This document shows, piece after piece, positions 55,136-63,609 of a DNA stretch of 64,000 bases (its first letter is position 1; each line of letters begins with the position of its first letter). The notes below the pieces were generated by a model, which was given only the letters and a program-made list of their open reading frames with translations, was not told the origin of the DNA and made no database searches. A program made the position numbers and the translations under genes. Source of the DNA: Desulfuromonas sp. AOP6 (GTDB taxonomy: Bacteria; Desulfobacterota; Desulfuromonadia; Desulfuromonadales; SZUA-540); contig NZ_AP022810.1 in the NCBI RefSeq assembly GCF_009731355.2, positions 2,632,001 to 2,696,000 of the forward strand, given 5' to 3'.

Positions 55136-55149
55136 TCAACCAAAGTTGA
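55136..55149. promoter_or_regulatory. Degenerate proximal enhancer-like palindrome
   Basis: TCAACCAAAGTTGA keeps the inner part of GCAACC-N2-GGTTGC with symmetrical end changes. Its centre is 76.5 bp upstream of the -24 T, against 74.5 bp for the equivalent site in the che region. Confidence 0.5.
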
Positions 55150-55203
55150 CAAACCACGATAGATATTTCTTTTTTTTGTATGATATTAAATAGATGGAAG
55201 ATC

Positions 55204-55235
55204 ATAACCCAAGTTATAGGCGCAACCCAGGTTGC
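55204..55235. promoter_or_regulatory. Paired distal enhancer-like palindromes upstream of the receptor block
   Basis: GCAACCCAGGTTGC (55222-55235) is centred 162.5 bp from the -24 T. ATAACCCAAGTTAT (55204-55217), also palindromic, is centred exactly 18 bp closer. Both offsets match those at the che promoter. Confidence 0.68.
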
Positions 55236-55326
55236 CGGGTTCCAAAAAAGCGGGAAAGGGGAGGAGACGGGGAAGCCTGCTGGTGAACAAACCTGTTGTC
55301 GATCAAAAGGAGGGGGGGCATGAAGG

Positions 55327-55363
55327 GCGCAACGGGCAGGGAACAGAATCCTGCCCGTTGCGC
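55327..55363 (-). terminator. Long hairpin after the second CZB receptor gene
   Basis: GCGCAACGGGCAGG (55327-55340) and CCTGCCCGTTGCGC (55350-55363) form a perfect 14-bp stem with a 9-base loop, 7 bp after the receptor stop. There is no strict T tract (CCCTTCAT follows), so it may act as a terminator or an mRNA 3' stabiliser. Confidence 0.7.
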
Positions 55364-55370
55364 TCAGGTT

Positions 55371-57569
55371 TCAATAGCGACCGAACTCGCCATCATCGAG
55401 AGCAATAAAATCCTGGGGGGTTGGATGATTCGTCGCCGCGAGAGCCGGCTGGCGCGCCTCGCGCCGAGCACCTGCCAGATCTTCCCAGGCGATAGCGGCC
55501 GGGGCGGAGGACTCCTCGCCGGCGAGTTCCTGGGCATCGTCCCGCAACATGAAACGCTCCAGCATGTGGTTCAGTTCGGCTGCCTGGGCAGAAAGCTCCT
55601 GGGCGGCTGCCGCGCTCTGCTCGGCGCTGGCCGTATTCTGCTGGGTGACCTTATCGATCTGATCAAGACCCAGGTTGACCTGGGCGATACCCTGCGCCTG
55701 CTCTGTGCTTGCCGCGGCGATTTCCGCCACCAGTTCATTGGATTTGGTGACGTCACTCAGAATCTCTTGCAGAGCCTCGGCCGTGCGGCCGGCTATGGTC
55801 GAACCGTTTTCCGTCTTCCTGACGGTTCCTTCAATGAGAGCAGCCGTTTCCTGGGCCGCCTTGGCGCTACGGGCCGCCAGGCTGCGCACCTCGTCGGCGA
55901 CCACCGCGAACCCCTTGCCATGCTGGCCCGCCCGGGCAGCCTCGACGGCAGCATTCAACGCCAGCAGGTTGGTCTGAAAGGCGATCTCGTCGATCACCTT
56001 GATAATTTTGGAGATATCGTGACTGGCACCGGTAATTTCGTCCATGGCCTGCACCATGGCTCCCATCTGTTCATGTCCCCGCCCCGCCGCCTGGCGGGCG
56101 GCTTCGGTCAGCTGACTGGCCGCATTGGCATTTTCAGCGTTCAGGCGCGTCTGGGAGGTCAGCTCATGCATGGAGGCGGAGATTTCTTCGAGGGAGCTGG
56201 CCTGCTCCGTCGCTCCCTGGGAGAGGGACTGACTCGAATCGGAAACCTGGGCGCTGCTTGAGGCAATGCGCTCTGCCGCAGAACGGACTTTCCACAGCGA
56301 CAGATTGAGCTTCTCACTGACACCCTTAAGAGCCATGCGGGTGGAATCTTTGTCATCACGGGGTTTGGGCTTGAAACGGATATCCCCCTCCGCCAGTTTG
56401 TTGAGGGTCACCAGCAGCACATTCTCAAAGTTTTCCGCCAGAGCATCCATGCTGCGGGCCATTTGTCCCACTTCATCCTTGCGTCCTTTGAGGTTCAGGC
56501 GGTGATAATAGCGGCCCCTCTCGATTTCGTCGATCATCTCGGCGGCCTTGCGGATAGGAATCGAAAGGCCTCTGGCCAGGACGAAGCCAAAACCCAGGGC
56601 CGCCGCCACGCCTACCAGCACGGTACCGACCATAAGGAGGGTCGACCGGGTTTCCAGCGTCGCGGCTTGTGTGCGGGACTGGTCCGCCAGGCGTTGGTTG
56701 AGACCAACCAGAGCCTGGAGTTTCTCTTTGGCCCTTTCAAAAGCAACCATTTCGTCCCCGAAGGCGACCTTGGCGGCAGATCTCAGAAGTTCGATGTCCG
56801 CCCCGATGATGAGCTGAGCCATGTCGAACTGGTCAACAAGTTCCGTGAAGGCCGGTTGGACTTCCTGTTGAAAGACTTGGCGCGCTTGGGCGTAGCGGCC
56901 CCGCCCGAGATGGTCGTTAATGACGGCAGCGCCATGATGGAGCTGTTCGTGCGGCTCGAGAAATCCTTCCATGACCTCGACGAGGTCGGGATTCTTCGCC
57001 TCAAAGGTCTTTAGCCAGGCACCGAATTCACAGCGGGCGGGATCGACCTGCCCAGCGAAAACTTGCCGCCGGTCAATGGCTCTGTCCAGATCATCGACCC
57101 AGGTCACGTGGTCCAGCTTGCGACTGACCAGAATCGTCTCGAGGCGTTCGATATCGTCATCCTTCACCAGAACCGTCATCTCGGTGACGGTCACATTGGC
57201 TGTTTTCCATGCCTCCCAGGCCTGCTGAAACTCCTGCCAGAGTGCCTGCTCGGCCGCCGTTTTTTCCAGGGCCTCAAACCGACTGAACTCCTCTTCAGCC
57301 TGAGCCCAGTAACGGCTGAGATTCTCCAGCTCCTGGAGGCGGTCCTCCCGGCTGACGCTGGGGATAAGCAAGGTTCTTTCCGACGTCGTGATGGCATTCT
57401 GCAGTTCAGCCAGGTTTCCCACCGTTGAAACCGCGGGCAGACGTACCTGGGCAATCTCCTGCACACCTTCATTGGTCTTGTGCAGCCCATACCAGCCGAC
57501 ACCGCCAACCAGGGCGGCGATGACGGCCAGCAGGGAAAAGGCGCTCATTAATTTACCGAAAATCGTCAT
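55371..57569 (-). CDS. Methyl-accepting chemotaxis protein with four-helix-bundle/CZB zinc sensor (second copy)
   Basis: The 732-residue receptor is a paralogue of the one at 4688-6916 with the same order of parts: TM1, helical bundle, CZB pattern, TM2, HAMP and signalling hairpin. CZB residues are seen in LDHVTW, CEFGAW and HEQLHH. The C-terminus LDDGEFGRY again resembles a tether. The ATG at 57569 follows AAAGGAG. It overlaps the stop of a small Cys-rich gene by 17 bp, which suggests translational coupling. It ends at a 14-bp hairpin. Confidence 0.9.
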   Translation of the reverse strand: MTIFGKLMSAFSLLAVIAALVGGVGWYGLHKTNEGVQEIAQVRLPAVSTVGNLAELQNAITTSERTLLIPSVSREDRLQELENLSRYWAQAEEEFSRFEALEKTAAEQALWQEFQQAWEAWKTANVTVTEMTVLVKDDDIERLETILVSRKLDHVTWVDDLDRAIDRRQVFAGQVDPARCEFGAWLKTFEAKNPDLVEVMEGFLEPHEQLHHGAAVINDHLGRGRYAQARQVFQQEVQPAFTELVDQFDMAQLIIGADIELLRSAAKVAFGDEMVAFERAKEKLQALVGLNQRLADQSRTQAATLETRSTLLMVGTVLVGVAAALGFGFVLARGLSIPIRKAAEMIDEIERGRYYHRLNLKGRKDEVGQMARSMDALAENFENVLLVTLNKLAEGDIRFKPKPRDDKDSTRMALKGVSEKLNLSLWKVRSAAERIASSSAQVSDSSQSLSQGATEQASSLEEISASMHELTSQTRLNAENANAASQLTEAARQAAGRGHEQMGAMVQAMDEITGASHDISKIIKVIDEIAFQTNLLALNAAVEAARAGQHGKGFAVVADEVRSLAARSAKAAQETAALIEGTVRKTENGSTIAGRTAEALQEILSDVTKSNELVAEIAAASTEQAQGIAQVNLGLDQIDKVTQQNTASAEQSAAAAQELSAQAAELNHMLERFMLRDDAQELAGEESSAPAAIAWEDLAGARREARQPALAATNHPTPQDFIALDDGEFGRY

Positions 57570-57882
57570 GATCCACTCCTTTCCCTTGAGGCAAGGGATT
57601 CTTATTCTTTGTAACTGTCTTCAGCTGGCCAGAGTAACGGGAATAAATATCACACTCGTTAAAGTGCCCCCCGCAGAAATAGATAGCGGCCTCGGCCGAA
57701 CTGCTCGTCAGGTTGGCGCAGTGACAGGTAGCGTGAGGTGTTTTCACCAAGGGACATATTTTCCCTGAGCGCGGGTTGAGGGCTTCGTTCATCGGGTTAT
57801 CCGTCCTTGGGGAAGAGGTGTCGGGCAGCGCCTTCAGGCGATCTGTCAATACAGACCTCCAAAAGTCATGCCGCTTTTGCAT
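57553..57882 (-). CDS. Small cysteine-rich protein coupled to the CZB receptor
   Basis: This frame ends inside the start of the CZB receptor gene. From ATG 57882 it gives 109 residues; from ATG 57792, 79 residues. Neither start has a strong ribosome site. The conserved-looking core is [16 protein letters not shown], then [16 protein letters not shown]: a C-x8-C-x-C-x14-C-x6-C pattern that could bind a metal or cluster. Its position with a zinc-type receptor suggests a partner role, but this is inference. No named family was recognised. Confidence 0.5.
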   Translation of the reverse strand: MQKRHDFWRSVLTDRLKALPDTSSPRTDNPMNEALNPRSGKICPLVKTPHATCHCANLTSSSAEAAIYFCGGHFNECDIYSRYSGQLKTVTKNKNPLPQGKGVDHDDFR

Positions 57883-58027
57883 GGACACTTCATCTATCTC
57901 TAAAGAACGGTCTACTGCGCGATTTAGGGGGTATGGTGCCGTGAAAAAGGACGAACCGAGACAACGGCCGGAGATTTCCGGCGGAAAGAGAGTCGACCTT
58001 CTGTGCCAGTACAGCGCTGCCGTGGTG

Positions 58028-58050
58028 GCCACAGCTGTGCCATGGCACAG
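58028..58050 (-). promoter_or_regulatory. Possible sigma-54 promoter and TGGCACAG palindrome before the Cys-rich/CZB receptor pair
   Basis: Read leftwards, TGGCAC-AGCTG-TGGC (58042-58028) keeps the GG and GC dinucleotides of a sigma-54 site, with one mismatch in the -12 element. It overlaps the perfect palindrome CTGTGCCATGGCACAG (58035-58050); another CTGTGCCA lies at 58001-58008. The regulator gene ends 14 bp upstream. Confidence 0.4.
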
Positions 58051-58063
58051 AAGCCGGAGTGGC

Positions 58064-59758
58064 TTACTCCTGAATATCCAGTTCTTCCATCTTGCGGTAG
58101 ATGGTGCGCCGGCTGATACCGAGAAGCCTCGCCGCCTTGGCCTTGTTCCAGCCGCATTTTTCCAGCGCCTGCCGAATAGTATCCACTTCGTTCTCATCCT
58201 CCCGCAGATGACGACTTCTCGCGCCGGGAATATGCGTATTCAGATCGGGGGGCAAATGCTCCGCCAGGATGTGGGCACCGGGGCAGAGGATAAAGGCGTG
58301 CTCCATGACATGTTCGAGTTCCCGCACGTTGCCGGGCCACTCATAGGACATGAAAAAGCGCATGACCTCGTCGGAAATTCCCCGGATATCCCGCTGGAAA
58401 CGTCCATTGAAGCGCTGGATAAAGAAATCGACGAGCATAGGGATGTCCGTGCGCCTTTCACGCAGGGGTGGCAGGGGGACAGTAACGACCTTCAGGCGAT
58501 AAAACAGGTCTTCCCGGAACTCGCCTCGCTTGATCTTTTCAGGCAGGTTCTGATTGGTGGCAGCCACCACGCGGACATCCACGGCAATGGGCCGGGTGCC
58601 ACCGACCCTTTCTACTTTACGATCCTGCAGAACACGCAGCAGGCGAACCTGCATGGCCGGCGAAATGTCGCCAATTTCATCCAGGAAGATGGTGCCGCCG
58701 TCCGCCATCTCGAATCGTCCCGCCTTATCGCGAATGGCCCCGGTAAAGGAGCCTTTGACATGGCCGAAGAGTTCACTTTCAAGCAGATTTTCCGTCAGGG
58801 CGGCACAGTTGACCTTGACCAGGGGTCCCTGTCTTCTGGCCCCCTGGTAGTGCAGAGCATCGGCAATGAGTTCCTTTCCCGTGCCGCTTTCGCCGGTTAT
58901 CAGCACCGTGCTCGGCACATTCGCCAGCTTTTCCAGCAAGGCGTAAACCTCCTGCATGCGATCGCTGCCGCCCACCAGTTTATGAAAGGAGGTGCGCTCC
59001 TTGAGATCACATTCCAGGGTGTGCAGGCGGGTCTCGTCCCGAATGACGAGTACGGCGCCATACATGGCACCCTCACCGTTGACCAGGGGCGCCGTGGTGG
59101 CTGACACAACCTGTGCCGGCTTGCCGGGACGCTGGCACTCAAAGCGGGGCAGGTCGATGGGCGCCTTTTTTCCCAGGGTTTCCTCGAGAGCGTCTCGACA
59201 GCGGCCCTGACAGTCGAGAGAGAGGGACTTGAAATCCTGCCCGCTCACAGCTGTATCAAAACCACAGAGGCCTGCGGCCGCCTCATTCATACGGACAATG
59301 TGCATCTGGGAATCGACGGTGACGATCCCTTCGGAAACACTATGGAAGATCGCGTCAAGATCGGCCTGATACCTCTTCTTTTCGTCGTTGATACTTTTGT
59401 AGCGCAGAGCCACCTGGGTCGTTCGCAGCAGAATGTCCTGGGTAACGGGTTTGGACAGGTAATCGAACGCCCCCAGCCGCACCGCCTCCCTGGCGGTCTC
59501 CACCCCCGGAAAGCCTGTAATCATGATGACCGGCACATCGATCCCCTGCGACCTGACTTCCTGCAGGATATCGATACCGCTGTCACCGCCCAGAAGAATG
59601 TCACTGAAGATGAGATCGACGCCCCCAGCCGCCAGCCTGTCCATGGCCTCCGTATAATTGGCCGCCGTCTCTACGGCATACCCCTCCTCGACCAGGAAGC
59701 TGGAAAAAGTAAAGCGGATGCTCTCCTCATCATCAATAATCAGTATCTTCTGAGCCAT
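58064..59758 (-). CDS. Sigma-54-dependent response regulator with PAS domain
   Basis: The 564-residue regulator has a receiver (ILIIDDEESIR, phospho-Asp in LIFSDILLGGDSG) and a PAS with Cys in LDCQGRCRDAL. The AAA+ domain has Walker A GESGTGKE, Walker B TIFLDEIGDI and a sigma-54 loop reading GSFTGA, a Ser for Ala variant. It ends in a Fis-type HTH (NKAKAARLLGISRRTIYRKM). It overlaps the end of the kinase gene by 26 bp and is certainly its partner in expression. Its targets may include the downstream CZB receptor unit. Confidence 0.93.
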   Translation of the reverse strand: MAQKILIIDDEESIRFTFSSFLVEEGYAVETAANYTEAMDRLAAGGVDLIFSDILLGGDSGIDILQEVRSQGIDVPVIMITGFPGVETAREAVRLGAFDYLSKPVTQDILLRTTQVALRYKSINDEKKRYQADLDAIFHSVSEGIVTVDSQMHIVRMNEAAAGLCGFDTAVSGQDFKSLSLDCQGRCRDALEETLGKKAPIDLPRFECQRPGKPAQVVSATTAPLVNGEGAMYGAVLVIRDETRLHTLECDLKERTSFHKLVGGSDRMQEVYALLEKLANVPSTVLITGESGTGKELIADALHYQGARRQGPLVKVNCAALTENLLESELFGHVKGSFTGAIRDKAGRFEMADGGTIFLDEIGDISPAMQVRLLRVLQDRKVERVGGTRPIAVDVRVVAATNQNLPEKIKRGEFREDLFYRLKVVTVPLPPLRERRTDIPMLVDFFIQRFNGRFQRDIRGISDEVMRFFMSYEWPGNVRELEHVMEHAFILCPGAHILAEHLPPDLNTHIPGARSRHLREDENEVDTIRQALEKCGWNKAKAARLLGISRRTIYRKMEELDIQE

Positions 59759-61664
59759 CTTGGCAGTCTCCTTTCGCAGCGACAGCGGGCAGATCCATCA
59801 CGACCCGGGTATATTGTCCTTCTGCACTATCAAAGACAAGTCGACCATCATGGTCCCTGACAATGCCATGGCTGATGCTCAGCCCCAGGCCGGTTCCTTT
59901 GTCGTGCGGTTTGGTTGAGAAAAAGGGATTGGTGATACGCTCGATGATATCCAGTGGAATACCGGTACCCTGGTCGTACAGGGTCATGCGCACAAAAGGA
60001 CGACCACCCACGCAGATCGTTTCTCCCGACAGGCGCAGGAGCTTGTCCTGATGGGCTCCGGCATACTTCTCGTTGAGGGCGTAGCGGGCGTTGCTGATCA
60101 GGTTGAGAAAAACCTGCTGAATCTGCTGTTTCAGGGCAAAAACCGGCGGAAGACCCTCAGTCAACTGCAACTCGAAACGGATACCGTCCTTGCGCAGCTG
60201 TGTTTCCACCAGGGCCAGCGAGTCGGCGAGAATCTCCTCCACGGCAACGGGAGCTTTCTTGTCCTTGCGTTCGCGGGCAAAGGAGAGCAGGTTGCGGACG
60301 ATGGTGGCCACCCGGTCGCTTTCTTTGATGATGCGCAGGCTGATGTCCCGCTCCGGGCTCTGCTCCGCCGCCTTGTTGGCCAGAATCTGGGCGTAGTTGA
60401 TGATCCCGTTGATGGGGTTGTTGATTTCGTGGGCGACTCCGGCAGCCAGCTCCCCTAAGGCGGCCAGGTGCCCGGCCCGGATCGTTTCGGTCTGCAGGCG
60501 GATTTTTTCGGTGATGTCGTGAGCCAGCTCGATGACGTTGCTGACCCGCCCCATCTCGTCCTTAATGGGAAAGGTGCGCATCCCCCAGATGCGGCCATCG
60601 CCCGTGGGCATGTGTCCCGACTCGGTCTTGCCGCTCTTCAGACTACGGATGGCGTGGCAGTCATCGCAGGGTGCGGCGCGATGGTGCCAGACTTCATGGC
60701 AACTCTTGCCGATCATATCGGCCGGCCGCCCTTTAATGGCCCGGGCGGCGCCCCGGTTGGCCCAGAGAATTTTCAATTCGGGGGTCAGCACCATGAGGGG
60801 ATCAGGGATGCCGTCAAAAAGGGTTCTGAACTGTTCGAGCAGGCGACGATTTTCCTTTTCGCTCTGGCGCAGGCTCTCCTCCGCCTTCTTGCGCTCGGAG
60901 ATGTCTCGGGCGATAGCCAGCACCGTCTGATGTCCACTCAATTCGAAAAGGTGGGCATTGATCTCAAAGGGGATGACCTGCTGCTGTTTGGTCAACACGT
61001 CCAGCTCCACGACGCCGTGACGCTCGCGCAGCACTATGTCGGCCAGACGATCGAGCTGTGCCTTGGTTTGGCTTGTGACAAAGTCTGCGGGGGTGAGCGC
61101 CTGAAGTTCTTGGCGGGAATAGCCCAGTTTCTGGACAGCAACCGTGTTGGCCTCGATGAAACGCCCCGGCTGATCCCCCTGGTGAAGTTGATACACACAA
61201 ATGACATCATTGCCGCTGTTGAACAAGGCGCGGTAACGTTCCTCATTGCGCTTGAGATCTTCCATGGCCCTGCCGGCGCGCAACATGTAGCGGATGCGCT
61301 GCCCCAGAATCGGCCATTTGATGGGCTTGGTGACAAAATCGGTGGCGCCGGCCTCATACCCGCGCCGGATCGACTCCACATCATCCAGACCCGTCATCAT
61401 AATGATGGGGAGGCCACCGCTCCCCTCTACTTGCCTCATGGCGGCACAGGTTTCGAAACCATCCATCTTCGGCATGACCACATCCAGAAGCACCGTATCG
61501 GGCTTATTGCGAGCAAACAGAGCCAGACCCTCTTCGCCATCGGCAGCCTCATTCACAGCAAAGCCTTCGGCCTGCAAAGCTTCCCGCACCAGGCGACGGA
61601 TGATGCGATCGTCATCAATGACCAGTATGGTTGATTGTCTCGACTCTTGCGGATCATGCAGCAT
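59733..61664 (-). CDS. Soluble hybrid sensor kinase: receiver, PAS-PAS, HisKA, HATPase
   Basis: The 643-residue kinase has no membrane segment. It starts with a receiver (LVIDDDRIIRR, phospho-Asp in TVLLDVVMPKMDG), then two PAS domains; the second carries CDDCH in HHRAAPCDDCHAIRS. HisKA has AHEINNPINGIINYAQIL, and HATPase has NLISNARYAL, DQGTGI and KGTGLGLSI. The start at 61664 follows GGGG nine bases upstream; 61766 is rejected. An N-terminal receiver on a soluble kinase suggests input from another kinase. Confidence 0.9.
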   Translation of the reverse strand: MLHDPQESRQSTILVIDDDRIIRRLVREALQAEGFAVNEAADGEEGLALFARNKPDTVLLDVVMPKMDGFETCAAMRQVEGSGGLPIIMMTGLDDVESIRRGYEAGATDFVTKPIKWPILGQRIRYMLRAGRAMEDLKRNEERYRALFNSGNDVICVYQLHQGDQPGRFIEANTVAVQKLGYSRQELQALTPADFVTSQTKAQLDRLADIVLRERHGVVELDVLTKQQQVIPFEINAHLFELSGHQTVLAIARDISERKKAEESLRQSEKENRRLLEQFRTLFDGIPDPLMVLTPELKILWANRGAARAIKGRPADMIGKSCHEVWHHRAAPCDDCHAIRSLKSGKTESGHMPTGDGRIWGMRTFPIKDEMGRVSNVIELAHDITEKIRLQTETIRAGHLAALGELAAGVAHEINNPINGIINYAQILANKAAEQSPERDISLRIIKESDRVATIVRNLLSFARERKDKKAPVAVEEILADSLALVETQLRKDGIRFELQLTEGLPPVFALKQQIQQVFLNLISNARYALNEKYAGAHQDKLLRLSGETICVGGRPFVRMTLYDQGTGIPLDIIERITNPFFSTKPHDKGTGLGLSISHGIVRDHDGRLVFDSAEGQYTRVVMDLPAVAAKGDCQDGSEDTDY

Positions 61665-61941
61665 AGACTCAATCCCCCTGAAATGCCCTTCGTCCACTCT
61701 GTTGATTGTTAACCAATTTCCACCGATATTCCAGAAAAACCTTTTGTGTCGTCTTATGGCAACCATGTGTTCATTTTTAAAATATGTTCACTTTTTGCAG
61801 AAGATACAAAAAAGATTACAACATGGTCTCCCTTGACCCTTTTTGCGCCATGCTTTAAGATCGCCAAACCCGACTGGACAGGGAAGATATTCTTCTCTGA
61901 GCCAATGCCGCCACGATCAAAGAGAAAGAAAGGGTTTACCT
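61665..61941. other. Divergent intergenic region with repeated TGTTCA
   Basis: Two TGTTCA hexamers at 61768-61773 and 61785-61790 are 17 bp apart in an AT-rich stretch between the kinase gene and the ferredoxin gene. They could be a regulator-binding site. No gene was seen. Confidence 0.3.
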
Positions 61942-62121
61942 ATGAGGATCGCCGTTAATCCTGACTTGTGCCGGGGCACAGGTGACTGTGCCAAAACCTG
62001 TCCCATGGAAGCCATCACTCTCCAGGGAGGAAAAGCCCATATCGACATGGGCCGCTGCGACCTCGATGGCATCTGCATTGCCGCCTGCCCTGAACATGCC
62101 ATCCAGTTCATCGAAGACTGA
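61942..62121 (+). CDS. 2[4Fe-4S] ferredoxin-like protein
   Basis: The 59-residue protein has two four-Cys cluster motifs: CRGTGDCAKTCP at about residues 10-21 and CDLDGICIAACP at about 39-50. The first has an extra residue relative to the CxxCxxC spacing; this is common in single-electron carriers of anaerobes. The ATG at 61942 follows AAAGGG; a frame from 61843 is rejected. It precedes rsmE by 33 bp on the same strand. Electron partners are unknown. Confidence 0.87.
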   Translation: MRIAVNPDLCRGTGDCAKTCPMEAITLQGGKAHIDMGRCDLDGICIAACPEHAIQFIED

Positions 62122-62154
62122 CACGCTCGCTGACTCATCGGCCGATTCGACGCT

Positions 62155-62862
62155 ATGAACCTCATCCTGCTTTTCGAGGAAGATTTTATCTCCTCCGATA
62201 TCGTGCGGCTTTCAGGAAGGCGACAGCAGCACATCCGCGAGATTCACCGTGCCGGTGAAGGGGATACCTTATGTGTCGGCCTGGCCGGAGGCGACATAGG
62301 TCATGGCCAGATCCTCAACTTGAAGGACCGACTCGTGGAGATGCGGGTCTCCTTTGAGCGACAACCTCCCCCGAAACTGCCTCTCACCCTCGTGCTGGCC
62401 CTGCCCCGTCCCAAGGCCCTCAAAAGGATTCTTATTGCCGCCACCTCTTTGGGTGTTGAAGAGATCCACCTTATCCATTCCTGGCGGGTGGAAAAGAGTT
62501 TTTGGCATAGCGACCTGCTGAAACCCGAAGCCTTGCAGGAACCCCTGATTCTCGGGCTCGAGCAGGCCAAGGACACCCACCTCCCGTCCATTGAACTGCA
62601 TCGCCTTTTCAAACCTTTCGCGCAGGACATCCTCCCCGGTCTCAGTGCCAATTCCCAGCGTCTGGTCGCACACCCCGTCGCCGAATCGCCCTGCCCCCGC
62701 AATGTTGGTGAAAGAACAACGCTTGCGATAGGGCCTGAGGGGGGGTTCCTCCCCTATGAAGTGGAACTTTTGGCGGCAGCAGGTTTCAAGCCCGTCCATT
62801 GCGGCCCACGTATACTCAGGGTTGAAACGGCTGTTCCGGCCCTGATTTCAAGGCTTTCCTAG
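62155..62862 (+). CDS. rsmE: 16S rRNA m3U1498 methyltransferase RsmE
   Basis: The 235-residue SPOUT-class enzyme methylates U1498 of 16S rRNA. It has the N-terminal PUA-like region (QQHIREIHRAGEGDTL) and the knotted SAM site (LAIGPEGGFLPYEVELLAAAGF, then GPRILRVETAV). The middle segment, LVLALPRPKALKRIL, is a slightly divergent form of the family motif. It is probably co-transcribed with the ferredoxin gene. Confidence 0.93.
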   Translation: MNLILLFEEDFISSDIVRLSGRRQQHIREIHRAGEGDTLCVGLAGGDIGHGQILNLKDRLVEMRVSFERQPPPKLPLTLVLALPRPKALKRILIAATSLGVEEIHLIHSWRVEKSFWHSDLLKPEALQEPLILGLEQAKDTHLPSIELHRLFKPFAQDILPGLSANSQRLVAHPVAESPCPRNVGERTTLAIGPEGGFLPYEVELLAAAGFKPVHCGPRILRVETAVPALISRLS

Positions 62863-63154
62863 CGCCTTTCCCGAGGCCCCGTGCGCCAGGCCCCGGCGCG
62901 AACCGACACACAATTGTAACTTTTCGCGCGGATTTGTTTGAAAGACTGACCTCGCCATAACACTCTCCCTCCGCGAGTGAAGCAAAAACTTACCATCCTA
63001 CCATTCCATTCCCGTTATTATTTCAAACACTTGCAAAAGTTTGCATCAATTCTTGGCCCTCACCTTTAATGAATAAACGAACGGCCAGCCTGACTGGCAC
63101 GACTCTTGAGAAAGGATTAAGGCAGCATGAATAACTTTCTGAAAGGTGACGCCC
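62863..63154 (+). promoter_or_regulatory. Leader region with sigma-54-like site and short upstream reading frame
   Basis: TGGCAC-GACTC-TTGA (63095-63109) matches the sigma-54 consensus except for A at the last -12 base, which is normally C, so activity is uncertain. It overlaps a small hairpin, GCCAG-CCTGA-CTGGC. An ATG at 63127 with AAGG four bases upstream opens a 42-codon frame overlapping the next gene in another register. The rest of the gap is AT-rich and shows no gene. Confidence 0.35.
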
Positions 63155-63460
63155 TTGAACACCACGCTGGTTCAGCTCGGATTTTTACTCATCGCCCTGT
63201 TTATTGTCTCTTCAGGGGTGGGGGTATTCATAGTTCTTCGCCGTGTTCTGGCTAGCCGTCATCGCAGAACAGACGACGTGATTGGCGCCGCTGAAAAAAC
63301 AAACTTCCATGAAAACTGCTTAGCTGAAAAAGACGCGGGAGAAGCCGTCCAGACGGAACTTGTAACGTGCTCCTTTTGCGGCACCAAATTCTTATACCGT
63401 AAAAACCATGGCACATCCGTCGCCTGCCCCAATTGTGAAAGGCCCTATTCCAACAGATAA
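63155..63460 (+). CDS. Small membrane protein with C-terminal zinc ribbon
   Basis: From TTG 63155 (ribosome site AAAGGTG six bases upstream) the product is 101 residues. It has one N-terminal membrane helix (LVQLGFLLIALFIVSSGVGV), a basic and polar middle, and a zinc ribbon CSFCGTKF and CPNCERPY at the C-terminus. A GTG at 63146 is the alternative start. The cytoplasmic ribbon may bind a nucleic acid or a protein. No named family recognised. Confidence 0.6.
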   Translation: MNTTLVQLGFLLIALFIVSSGVGVFIVLRRVLASRHRRTDDVIGAAEKTNFHENCLAEKDAGEAVQTELVTCSFCGTKFLYRKNHGTSVACPNCERPYSNR

Positions 63461-63609
63461 GTCTGAAAACATACGACCTCCCTTAAGATCAGTTCTCCTT
63501 CCTGGTCCAACGTTTCTTCATTTCATCAAAATGTCCCGGCTCCTGTCCTTTCCGCGCGGTGAAAATCTGTTAGGCTTTTCCTGAACACCCATTGACGAGG
63601 GGATTTTTT

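Noticed and set aside
55296-56261. Long plus-strand frame opposite the CZB receptor, and similar long frames opposite other receptors and cheA
   Set aside because: These are antisense shadows caused by high third-position GC. They lack ribosome sites and family motifs.
57776-59104. 442-codon plus-strand frame across the end of the sigma-54 activator gene
   Set aside because: It is antisense to a well-supported AAA+ regulator and has no recognisable domain.
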